DNA from: Oscillospiraceae bacterium
GTDB taxonomy: Bacteria > Bacillota > Clostridia > Oscillospirales > Oscillospiraceae
NCBI GenBank assembly: GCA_024691985.1
Contig: JAILNC010000108.1
Location: forward strand, 1 to 45,766
Length of the DNA: 45,766 nucleotides
Direction of reading: 5' to 3'
The notes below the pieces were generated by a model that was not told where the DNA came from, did no database searches, and worked only from the letters and a program-made list of their open reading frames with translations. A program made the position numbers and the translations under genes. Below are positions 38,833 through 45,766 of the stretch, piece after piece; positions within the stretch are counted from its first letter, which is position 1; each line of letters begins with the position of its first letter.

Positions 38833-40077
38833 TCAGCTGAGCATTTTCAGCGCGTTCATGAGCTGCTCGTCGGTCGAGGTCGCGCCGGTGCCGGTGCTCT
38901 CGCCGGTGGTGCCGGCCGTGGTGCCCGCCGAGTTGGGGTCGGCGTTGTGGATGATATACTCCGGCGTGACGCCGCCCGCGGCGCTGATGTCCACGCGGCT
39001 GCCGGTCAGATAGGTGCCGGTGGAGAGGCGGATGGCGCTGCCGTCGGACAGGGCGATGGTCTCCTGCGTCCTGGTCTTGCCCGTCGTCGGCTCGCCGAGG
39101 ATGGTCGCCCACTGAAATTCCTTGAGGACCGCGGCGCAGACCTCGGCCTCGGCGTAGGTGTCGCCGTTGATGAGCACGACCATCGGCAGCTGGATGCACA
39201 TGCCGTCGGAGGTCGTGATGTCCTCATGCCCGTCCTTGTCGCGGCGGACAAAGAGCGTCCCGCTGGGCAGCAGGTAGTTCAGGAAATCCGCGACCTCGGT
39301 GTCGAGGCCGCCGGGGTTGCCGCGCAGATCGACGACCAGGGCGATCGCGCCCTGATTGAGCAGCTCCTCGATCGCGTCGATGGCGTCCTGGGCGGTCCCG
39401 GCCTCAAAGTTGAGGATCTGGACGTAGCCGGCCATGGTCTTCTCAAGCCGGTACTTGACCGAGCTCTGATAAATGCCGGTGCAGTCCACCTCGATCTCGT
39501 CCTTGCCCCTGCCGACGCCGAGCGTGAACTTGGTGTTGAGCCGCGAGCGGATCAGCTTTCTGGCCTCGTCGAGCGTCTTATCCCTGAGGTCGATCCCGTC
39601 GACGGAGGTGATGACCATGCCCGCGGTCAGCCCGGCCAGCGCGGCCGGCGAGTCCATGTTGATGGAGATGACCTCGAAGCCGCCGCCGTCCTCCTTGAGT
39701 ATCGCCATGCCGATGCCGGTGTATTCGCCGGTCGAGCTGAGCTGATAGGCCTTGTACTCGTTGGGGGACATGTAATAGCTCCACTTGTCTCCGAGGCCGG
39801 AGATCATGGCCGCGGCGGCGGAATCGCCCATGGCGCTGCGGTCGACCTGGTCGATGAACTCCTCGTCCACGACGTTCTTGATCTCGATATAGCGCATGGC
39901 CTCATTGTAATCGCTCTTGCCGCCGACATTGTCGTACATGGTGCGCTGGGTGTGGAAGTAGGTCCCCCCGAACACCAGCAGCAGGGCGATCAGCACATAG
40001 ATGAAGCGGATCGGGATGTTGGCGACCGCGACAAAGAAACGCAGGATCGCGTTGAGCAGTCTTCTGCCTAAACTCAT
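38833..40077 (-). CDS. S41-family (CtpA/CtpB-like) protease homologue with the nucleophile serine replaced
   Basis: A 414-residue exported protein: membrane anchor at about 18-37, helical N-domain, PDZ domain (about 113-190, GIGMAILKEDGGGFEVISIN) and the S41 core (LVVDLRGNPGGLDTEVADFL). The Lys/Gln part of the catalytic triad is present in GEPTTGKTRTQ (K334, Q338). The segment that should read TxSAxE reads DTYAEAEV: alanine (A309) stands where the catalytic serine belongs, exactly 25 residues before K334. The DNA (GGCGACACCTACGCCGAGG) is unambiguous. A Ser/Thr/Gly-rich tail follows. It may be a non-cleaving scaffold or chaperone. It lies just after the ftsEX-M23 cluster, separated by a terminator, and has AGGAGG before its ATG. 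Confidence 0.85.
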   Translation of the reverse strand: MSLGRRLLNAILRFFVAVANIPIRFIYVLIALLLVFGGTYFHTQRTMYDNVGGKSDYNEAMRYIEIKNVVDEEFIDQVDRSAMGDSAAAAMISGLGDKWSYYMSPNEYKAYQLSSTGEYTGIGMAILKEDGGGFEVISINMDSPAALAGLTAGMVITSVDGIDLRDKTLDEARKLIRSRLNTKFTLGVGRGKDEIEVDCTGIYQSSVKYRLEKTMAGYVQILNFEAGTAQDAIDAIEELLNQGAIALVVDLRGNPGGLDTEVADFLNYLLPSGTLFVRRDKDGHEDITTSDGMCIQLPMVVLINGDTYAEAEVCAAVLKEFQWATILGEPTTGKTRTQETIALSDGSAIRLSTGTYLTGSRVDISAAGGVTPEYIIHNADPNSAGTTAGTTGESTGTGATSTDEQLMNALKMLS

Positions 40078-40108
40078 AGAATCCTCCTGAAAAGGACAAA
40101 TGAAACTG

Positions 40109-40158
40109 AAAAAACCGCCGTTTGCCGGACAGCCCGCGAAGGACTGTCCGGCAGACGG
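40109..40158 (-). terminator. Intrinsic terminator after the ftsEX-M23 operon
   Basis: On the minus strand a 15-bp stem (40144-40158 with 40118-40132; one G-T pair; arm TGCCGGACAG) with an 11-nt loop is followed by CGG and then TTTTTT. It begins 10 bp past the first M23 gene's stop codon. The S41 gene start is only 31 bp beyond the T tract, so it depends on read-through or a hidden promoter. Confidence 0.8.
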
Positions 40159-40167
40159 GTATTCTCG

Positions 40168-41445
40168 TTATACGCCCGCGTCCTGGGAAAAGACCAGGCC
40201 CGAGTAGAATTGCTCGGGATCGATGCGGGAATCGTTGGCGTAGACCTCGAAATGCAGGTGCGGCCCCGTGGAATTGCCGGTGCTGCCGACCGCGCCGATC
40301 ACGGCGCCCTGGGAGACGCTCTGCCCCTCGGACACGCCGATGGACGACAGGTGCCCGTACAGGGTCTTGTAGCCGTTGCCGTGGTCGATCATGATGCAGT
40401 TGCCGTAGCCGCCGTTCCAGTCGGCCAGGACGACCTTGCCGCCGTCGGCGGCGTAAACGGTCGTGCCCATGTTCGAGGCGATGTCCATGCCGTTGTGATG
40501 CTTGAGTTCGCCCGTGATGGGGTGCACACGCTCGCCGAAGCGGCTGGAGATGTAGACATAGGAGGCGACCGGGAAGACAAAGGAGCCCGTCGCGCCGGCA
40601 TAGGCGCTTCCGCCCGAGGAGCCGCTCTGCGCGGCAGCCGCCGCAGCCTCCTCCGCCGCCCTTCTGGCGGCTTCGGCGCGTTCGGCCTCAAGCTCCGCGA
40701 CCAGCTTGTCGATGGCGGCCTCGGTCCTCTCCTCCTCGGCCATGATGGCGTCATACTCCGCCTGGCGGTGCTCGAGATCCTCCCCGATGCTCAGCAGCAG
40801 CTGCGAAGCCTCGTCGATCTCGGCCTCCAGCTGCGCCTTCTCCTCGCGCAGCGCATCCTGCTTGGCGTTGATCTCCGCCCGGTACTCCTCGTACTCGGCC
40901 TTGACCTCCTCGGTATTCTCGCGGGCCGCGATATAGGCGTCCTCGAGCTTGCGGTCGCTCTGCATGATCTCGCCGATATCGTCGATGGCGCTGAGCAGCT
41001 CCCCGAGGTTGTTGGCCTTGAGGATCATCGCCAGATAGTTGAGGGTGCCGTTTTCCTCCATCGCGCGCACACGCGCACGGTAGCGCTCCAGCTGCTCCCG
41101 CTCGAGCTTCTGGGCGCCCAGCAGCTCCTCCTCCTTCTCGGCGATCATCTCGTCATAGAGGGCGATCTCCTCGTCGTTGAGCTGGATCTGCTGGAAGGTG
41201 TACAGATTGCGCTCGTCAAGCGCGCGCTTCTGTTCCATCACGCCCGCCTGTTCGGCCTCGAGCTGATCCACGACGGCCTGCTTTTCCGCACGGCGCACCT
41301 GAATGGCGTCGCGCTGCGCCTTCAGCGCGTCGATCTCCTCCTGCTTGCCCGCGGCGGCCTGAAGCGGAAACGCGCCGAGCAGCAGGCAAAAGCAGAGCGC
41401 AAGGCTCAAAAGCGTTTTACTCTTTCTCTTCATAAGCTTACCCAT
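40168..41445 (-). CDS. EnvC/CwlO-type coiled-coil M23 peptidoglycan hydrolase (copy 1)
   Basis: A 425-residue exported protein: signal peptide (about 5-31), a long coiled coil (about 34-265, rich in Glu, Ala, Arg), an Ala/Ser/Gly linker and a C-terminal LytM/M23 domain (about 288-415). Zinc ligands are visible in LKHHNGMDIASNMG and GPHLHFEVYAND, so the enzyme looks active. Coiled-coil M23 proteins of this kind (EnvC, and functionally PcsB/CwlO) are bound and switched on by FtsX. ATG 41445 is 8 bp after the preceding M23 gene; ATG 41433 is also possible. It is the last gene of the ftsE-ftsX-M23-M23 series. Confidence 0.9.
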   Translation of the reverse strand: MGKLMKRKSKTLLSLALCFCLLLGAFPLQAAAGKQEEIDALKAQRDAIQVRRAEKQAVVDQLEAEQAGVMEQKRALDERNLYTFQQIQLNDEEIALYDEMIAEKEEELLGAQKLEREQLERYRARVRAMEENGTLNYLAMILKANNLGELLSAIDDIGEIMQSDRKLEDAYIAARENTEEVKAEYEEYRAEINAKQDALREEKAQLEAEIDEASQLLLSIGEDLEHRQAEYDAIMAEEERTEAAIDKLVAELEAERAEAARRAAEEAAAAAAQSGSSGGSAYAGATGSFVFPVASYVYISSRFGERVHPITGELKHHNGMDIASNMGTTVYAADGGKVVLADWNGGYGNCIMIDHGNGYKTLYGHLSSIGVSEGQSVSQGAVIGAVGSTGNSTGPHLHFEVYANDSRIDPEQFYSGLVFSQDAGV

Positions 41446-41453
41446 TCACCGAC

Positions 41454-42800
41454 TCAGCCGTAATAAGACATCCCCGAGAAGTACTGGGCCGGGTCGACCC
41501 TGCTGCCTCCCTCGTAAACCTCAAAATGCAGGTGAGTCCCCGTCGCCCTGCCGGTGGAGCCGACGGCGCCGATGGTCTGCCCCTGACTCACACTCTGTCC
41601 GGCAGAGACGCTGAGACTGGACATATGGGCGTAGACCGTGGAGGTGCCGCCGTGGTCGATGACGACATAGTTCCCGTAGGAGCTGTCATAGGCGGCGGTA
41701 GTGACCGTCCCGGCGGCGGCGGCGACGACCGGAGCCCCGTCATTGCCGAAGCCGTCGATATCGAGGCCGTTATGCGTGCTGGTCGCGCCGGTGAAGGGGT
41801 CGGTTCGGGTACCGTAGCTGCTCGATATGCGCGTGCTGCAGGGCAGCGGCCAGGTGAAGCCGCTGTTGCTGGAGACATAGCCGATCTCCGCGACCTCTGC
41901 GGTCTGTCTCAACTGCTCCTCGGAGTAGGGCGCAGCTTCTCCGTTGGCCGCAGCTTCGGCGTTGGCCGCGGTCATCTCTTCGATCTGCCGTTTTGCCTCC
42001 GCCTGGACTGCCGCGCGCTCCTGCGCCTTGATGAGCTCGTTCTGCTTGATGAGGTTGGCGATGGTCGCAGCGGCGGACTCCTCGGCGGCCTCGGCGGCCT
42101 CGTAGTCCGCGATCGCCTTCTCGATCTCGGAAGCGAGCTTTTCAAGCCGCTCCTCGGACTCCTTTATATCCGCTTCGAGCTTTTCCTTTTCCTCGCGGAG
42201 CACGGCCTGGTCGCCCTCGTATACGGCTTTTTCGGCCTCGAACTTGGCCTTGATCTCCTCGGTCTCCGCGCGGGCGGCCTCGTACTGCTTCTGCAGCAGC
42301 TTGTCGCTCTGCATGATCTCGCCCATATCGTCGAAGGCGGTCAGCAGATCGGCATAATTCTCCGCCTGGAAGATCAGGGCCAGGATGTTGTAGCCGCCGT
42401 TTTCCTCCATGGCGCGGATGCGGCTGCGGTAGCGCTCGAGCTGGTGCTGCTCGCGGTCTTTCGCCGCGTCGACCTCCTGGGCCTTGACGCGGATGAGCTC
42501 GTCATAATGGGCGATCTCCTGCTCGACAATGGCGATCTGCTCGGCGTTGAGTTTGTTCTGCTCCTCCAGCGCCGACTTGAGTTCCAGAACGTTTGTCTGC
42601 TCTTCCTTCAGGCCGTCGAGCTTCTCTTTGATCTCCTTGACCTGTCTGGAATACTCCGCCTTCTTCGCCCGCAGGGCCGTGATTTCAGCGGACTCCTCCT
42701 CCGCGTGGGCGATCAGCGGGATCGCGCTGGCGAAGAGGGACACCAGCATCAGAACTGCCAGGATGATCGCGATGACGGATACGATTTTCTTCCTTTTCAT
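41454..42800 (-). CDS. EnvC/CwlO-type coiled-coil M23 peptidoglycan hydrolase (copy 2)
   Basis: A 448-residue paralogue of the next gene, with the same plan: signal peptide (about 6-33, LPLIAHAEE-type end), coiled coil (about 36-285), spacer and M23 domain (about 318-445). The zinc site is complete in STHNGLDIDGFGND and GTHLHFEVYEGG. The central coil contains RSRIRAMEENGGYN and ADLLTAFDDMGEIMQSDKLL, closely matching RARVRAMEENGTLN and GELLSAIDDIGEIMQSDRKL of copy 1. This conserved hinge is probably the FtsX-contact or autoinhibitory region. It starts 31 bp after ftsX, consistent with one operon. Confidence 0.9.
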   Translation of the reverse strand: MKRKKIVSVIAIILAVLMLVSLFASAIPLIAHAEEESAEITALRAKKAEYSRQVKEIKEKLDGLKEEQTNVLELKSALEEQNKLNAEQIAIVEQEIAHYDELIRVKAQEVDAAKDREQHQLERYRSRIRAMEENGGYNILALIFQAENYADLLTAFDDMGEIMQSDKLLQKQYEAARAETEEIKAKFEAEKAVYEGDQAVLREEKEKLEADIKESEERLEKLASEIEKAIADYEAAEAAEESAAATIANLIKQNELIKAQERAAVQAEAKRQIEEMTAANAEAAANGEAAPYSEEQLRQTAEVAEIGYVSSNSGFTWPLPCSTRISSSYGTRTDPFTGATSTHNGLDIDGFGNDGAPVVAAAAGTVTTAAYDSSYGNYVVIDHGGTSTVYAHMSSLSVSAGQSVSQGQTIGAVGSTGRATGTHLHFEVYEGGSRVDPAQYFSGMSYYG

Positions 42801-42831
42801 ACGCTTTCCCGTATGCGGGCCTTGCCCCGCA

Positions 42832-43719
42832 TCAGACCTTCAGATAATTCCGGATTGCGTTCACGCCGCCGAAGGCGCCCACGAGGATGCCGACGGCCAT
42901 GAAGATGATGAACACCTGAGGCGCAACGCTGCGGAAGGGCACCACATCGATCAGACTCCCGGTAATGGAGCTGACGAGCTTCTCGGTCACGACGTTGTAC
43001 AGCCCCCACTCCGCGAGGAAGGCGAGGCCGCCGCCGAGGATGCCCAGCACCAGACCTTCAATGACGAAGGGGAGCCGGATAAAGCCGTTGGTCGCGCCGA
43101 CCATCTTCATGATGGCGATCTCCTCGCGCCGGCCGAAGGTGGCTAGCTTGATGGTGTTGGACATGATGAAGAAGGAGACGAACACGAGGATCACGATCAG
43201 GACCAGCGAGACCGCCGTCACGACGTTGCGGATGGTCACGAAGCTCTGCGCGTAATCCAGATGCGCGTTGACCTTGGCCACGCCCTTGAGCGACTCCAGA
43301 TCCATTTTCGTCTCGGACATCTCGGCGATGTCGACCAGTTTGACTACAAAGCGGTGCCGGAAGACCGAGGAATCGATGCCCTCCATGAGCGACTCGTCAT
43401 AGCGGCTCATGAAGTTGTCCATCGCCTCTTCTCTTGAGACGAACTCCACGGAGGAAATGTTCTCGAGGGCCTCGATATTTTTGCCGATCGTCCGGGCCGC
43501 GTCCTCGTCGGTGATCGCCTCGTCCACGAAGACCACGATCTCATTCTGGGATTCCAGGTCCTTGATGAGCGCGTCGATATTGAGCGAAAGCAGGGATACG
43601 CTGCCCATGATGATCAGGCAGGCCATGATGATGGTGACAGACGCGAAGGACATGAAGCCGTGCGTAGTGATGCTCCGGAAGCCCTCGCGGATCAGATAAC
43701 CGCCTCTACTTAATCTCAT
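42832..43719 (-). CDS. ftsX: Cell-division ABC transporter-like permease FtsX
   Basis: A 295-residue membrane subunit with four membrane helices (about 25-47, 165-190, 217-240, 262-285) and a large extracellular loop (about 48-160) that would hold the coiled-coil M23 hydrolases. LATFGRREEIAIMKMVGATNGFIRLPF is the conserved cytoplasmic coupling region (written here as two parts: EEIAIMKMVGATNGFIRLPF is its core). Start ATG 43719 overlaps ftsE by 4 bp. With FtsE it uses ATP to switch wall hydrolases on rather than to transport a solute. Confidence 0.95.
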   Translation of the reverse strand: MRLSRGGYLIREGFRSITTHGFMSFASVTIIMACLIIMGSVSLLSLNIDALIKDLESQNEIVVFVDEAITDEDAARTIGKNIEALENISSVEFVSREEAMDNFMSRYDESLMEGIDSSVFRHRFVVKLVDIAEMSETKMDLESLKGVAKVNAHLDYAQSFVTIRNVVTAVSLVLIVILVFVSFFIMSNTIKLATFGRREEIAIMKMVGATNGFIRLPFVIEGLVLGILGGGLAFLAEWGLYNVVTEKLVSSITGSLIDVVPFRSVAPQVFIIFMAVGILVGAFGGVNAIRNYLKV

Positions 43720-44399
43720 TGCCAGTAATTCCCTTCCTCACCGTCGCTGATCTTCTTGCCGCCGTCGATAGTGATGACGCGCTTGGAAAAGGCGTTGACC
43801 AGCTCTTTCTCATGGGTGACCACCAGCACGGTGGTGCCCATCTCGTTGATCTTCTCCAGCAGGAGCATCAGCTCCAGGCTGCGCACAGGGTCAAGGTTGC
43901 CGGTGGGCTCGTCGGCCACGATCATGCGCGGACTGTTGACGAGCGCCCTCGCGATGGCGACACGCTGCTGCTCGCCGCCGGAGAGCTCACCGGGCATGCG
44001 CTTCTCGCGCCCGTCCAGGCCGACCAGCTCCAGTATGTAGGGCACGCGGGTACGGATGTCCCGGTTTGCCGCGCCCACAACGCGCATGGCGAAAGCCACG
44101 TTGTCGTACACGTTCATGTTCTCGATCAGGCGGTAGTCCTGGAACACGACGCCGAGCGTGCGGCGCACTTTCGGCAGCTTGCGGCGGCGGATGGTGCCCA
44201 TGTCGAAGTCGTTGACCAGCACGGTGCCCGAGGTCGGCCGCACCTCACCGGTGATGAGCTTCATGACCGTGGTCTTTCCCGAGCCGGACGGCCCGACCAG
44301 AAAGACGAACTCGCCGTCGCCGACGGTAAGGCTCACATCGTCGAGCGCAACGGTGTTGCTGCTCTCGTAAACCTTCCGTACATTCTTCATAATGACCAT
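43716..44399 (-). CDS. ftsE: Cell-division ATP-binding protein FtsE
   Basis: A 227-residue ABC ATPase partner of FtsX. Walker A is VGPSGSGKTTVMKLI, the Q-loop is GVVFQDYRLIENMNVYDNVAF, the signature is GELSGGEQQRVAIARALVN, Walker B with the following Asp is MIVADEPTGNLDP and the switch histidine is in VLVVTHEKELV. ATG 44399 has GGAGG 6-7 nt upstream. It lies 62 bp after the PucR-type regulator and shows no separate promoter, so it may be read from the regulator's promoter. Confidence 0.96.
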   Translation of the reverse strand: MVIMKNVRKVYESSNTVALDDVSLTVGDGEFVFLVGPSGSGKTTVMKLITGEVRPTSGTVLVNDFDMGTIRRRKLPKVRRTLGVVFQDYRLIENMNVYDNVAFAMRVVGAANRDIRTRVPYILELVGLDGREKRMPGELSGGEQQRVAIARALVNSPRMIVADEPTGNLDPVRSLELMLLLEKINEMGTTVLVVTHEKELVNAFSKRVITIDGGKKISDGEEGNYWQ

Positions 44400-44461
44400 A
44401 GTTTTCCTCCAGAATGGATCCTTCCGCGGCCGCCCCTCCGGGCAGGCCGGCGAAAAGCTGA

Positions 44462-45556
44462 TTAATACTTTGTGCTGTTGAGCGAATCGAGATACATCTT
44501 GACCATCATGGCGACCTTGAACACGATCGCGTGGTCAAACTCCCGCAGGTCGAGGCCCGTCATCTTCTTGATCTTTTCCAGACGGTAGACCAGCGTGTTG
44601 CGATGGACGTAGAGCTTGCGGGAGGTCTCGGACACGTTGAGGTTGTTCTCGAAGAACTTGTTGATGGTCTCCAGCGTGTCCTCGTCCAGCGTCTCGATGG
44701 GGTTCTTCTTGAACACCTCGTTGAGGAACATCTCGCACAGCGTGGTGGGCAGCTGATAGATGATGCGGCCGAGGCCGAGGCTCTCATAGTTGATGATGGT
44801 CTTGTCGCTCTCGAAGACGCGGCCGACGTCGATGGCGACCTGGGCTTCCTTGTATTTGTCGGCCAGCTCCCGCAGATGGCGGGCGTTCGTGCTCACGCCG
44901 ATGACGGTCTTGATGCCGAGCTCCTCCATCAGGGTCTTCTCGATGCTGCGCGCCGCCTTGAGGATCTCGTCCGGACAGTTCGGGCCGGGCAGAGACTTGA
45001 CGAGCACGATGTCCGTCTCGTTGATGTTGAGCACGAAGTCCTTCTGCTTGTCGGGGAAGATACGCTGGATGGTCTCCACCGAGGCGACGTCGGGATTCTC
45101 CATCTGCCGCACGAGCAGCACGACGCGCGGCTCGTCCGTCACGAAATGCAGCTCCTTGGCGCGCACATACACATCGCCCGGCAGGATGTTGTCGGAGATG
45201 ATGTTCTTGATGAAGGCGGCCTTGTTGTGCTTTTCCTCGTAGTTGTTCTTGGCCTCGTTGAAGGCGACGGCCGCAATGGCGCAGATCGTCCTCGACAGGG
45301 CGTCGGTCCCCTCGGTAAAAGCGGCGTAGTCAAACTTCGCCCCGGGGGAATAGAGCGCGCAGAAGGTGCGCGTGCCGGTTGCGATGGGGTGCTCGTTCCC
45401 GTCGAACTCATACGGATGGAAATCGTCCAGTCTCGATCCGATCATGGCGAGCTCGCTGCTGGCCACGACAAAGCCCTGCTCGTCCACCACGCCGATGGTC
45501 CTGTCTACGGCGTCCTTCATCTGAATGATCACATTCTGAAAAATTCTGCTGGACAT
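44462..45556 (-). CDS. PucR/CdaR-type transcriptional regulator
   Basis: A 364-residue regulator. The C-terminal 65 residues are the PucR helix-turn-helix: TLETINKFFENNLNVSETSR, then KLYVHRNTLVYRLEKIKKMTG and LDLREFDHAIVFKVAMM. The middle (about 125-280) looks like the GGDEF-like CdaR domain, and the N-terminus (MSSRIFQNVIIQMKDAVDRTIGVVDEQGFV, here cited by its core QMKDAVDRTIGVVDEQG) resembles a diacid-type sensor. The ligand is unknown. The start is ATG 45556 because GGGAGAG stands 6 nt upstream; the frame is open 33 codons further. Placement beside ftsE suggests it may control the division operon or be co-transcribed with it, which is not the usual setting of this family. Confidence 0.86.
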   Translation of the reverse strand: MSSRIFQNVIIQMKDAVDRTIGVVDEQGFVVASSELAMIGSRLDDFHPYEFDGNEHPIATGTRTFCALYSPGAKFDYAAFTEGTDALSRTICAIAAVAFNEAKNNYEEKHNKAAFIKNIISDNILPGDVYVRAKELHFVTDEPRVVLLVRQMENPDVASVETIQRIFPDKQKDFVLNINETDIVLVKSLPGPNCPDEILKAARSIEKTLMEELGIKTVIGVSTNARHLRELADKYKEAQVAIDVGRVFESDKTIINYESLGLGRIIYQLPTTLCEMFLNEVFKKNPIETLDEDTLETINKFFENNLNVSETSRKLYVHRNTLVYRLEKIKKMTGLDLREFDHAIVFKVAMMVKMYLDSLNSTKY

Positions 45557-45736
45557 CTTTTTCTCTCCCATTCTTCCGCAGTCTGAACCGGGCCCTCTCC
45601 GATCCTTCCGCCCGATCCGCCGCCGCCCTCCCGGCGCGCGGCCGTCTGCTTTCACATTTTTGGATTTCCGGTATTTTGAGCATTATGTCAAATCATTTTC
45701 GGCCGCCGGGGTGGTATCCCGGGGGCTGTATGCTCC

Positions 45737-45765
45737 ATAATAACGCTTTTTTATGTAATTTTCAA
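45737..45765 (-). promoter_or_regulatory. Probable promoter of the PucR-ftsEX series
   Basis: On the minus strand TTGAAA (-35, 45760-45765) and TATTAT (-10, 45737-45742) are 17 bp apart, with an A-rich spacer. The leader to ATG 45556 would be about 175 nt. A stray TTGACA at 45686-45691 has no good -10 partner. Confidence 0.55.
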
Positions 45766-45766
45766 T

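Overview
The window looks like a chromosomal segment of a GC-rich, spore-forming Clostridia species, most like gut Oscillospirales. The evidence is an uninterrupted sporulation sigma-K gene, the conserved order rimP-nusA-ylxR-ylxQ-infB, an FtsEX module with EnvC/CwlO-like hydrolases, a class B sortase and very large Cna-B/SpaA surface proteins. This assignment is inference from gene content and base composition; no rRNA or tRNA gene was seen.

Layout. 1-3790 (minus strand): the rimP-nusA-ylxR-ylxQ-infB translation/transcription operon. It has its own promoter and a leader terminator, and a membrane acyltransferase gene sits between nusA and ylxR. 3845-6983 (minus): a VanY-type carboxypeptidase, sigK and a MATE exporter. 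7061-10379 (plus): a GH3 glycosidase followed by a catalytic-core-only pyruvate kinase homologue. 10560-13888 (minus): an overlapping operon of a GPH sugar symporter, a PIG-L deacetylase and a YdcF/DUF218 protein, with a palindrome inside its promoter. Dispersed palindromic repeats lie at 10406-10502 and 13977-14114. 14143-16086: an AT-richer patch with a zinc-ribbon/trypsin-like protease and a 45-codon basic protein. 16145-18563 (minus): NADP isocitrate dehydrogenase and a second acyltransferase.

18710-36732 is the most unusual part. Two identical 27-bp direct repeats bracket about 18 kb. The right copy is the 3' end of lysS, and the left copy is followed by what looks like the displaced lysS terminator. 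Inside are only a 5,402-residue secreted protein and a class B sortase. The protein has a signal peptide, six Cys-rich 39-residue repeats, a CHAP amidase domain, about 25 isopeptide-type Ig modules, two pilin-like domains and a VPKTG sorting signal. I read this as an integrated adhesin-sortase cassette that rebuilt the end of lysS.

36710-45765 (minus): greA-lysS, with a perfect 26-bp palindrome over the greA -10 box; an S41 protease homologue whose nucleophile serine is alanine; two tandem EnvC-like M23 hydrolases; ftsX, ftsE and a PucR/CdaR-type regulator. FtsEX is expected to gate the M23 hydrolases at the division or elongation site.

All calls come from reading the sequence and recalling family motifs. 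No database search or folding calculation was run.
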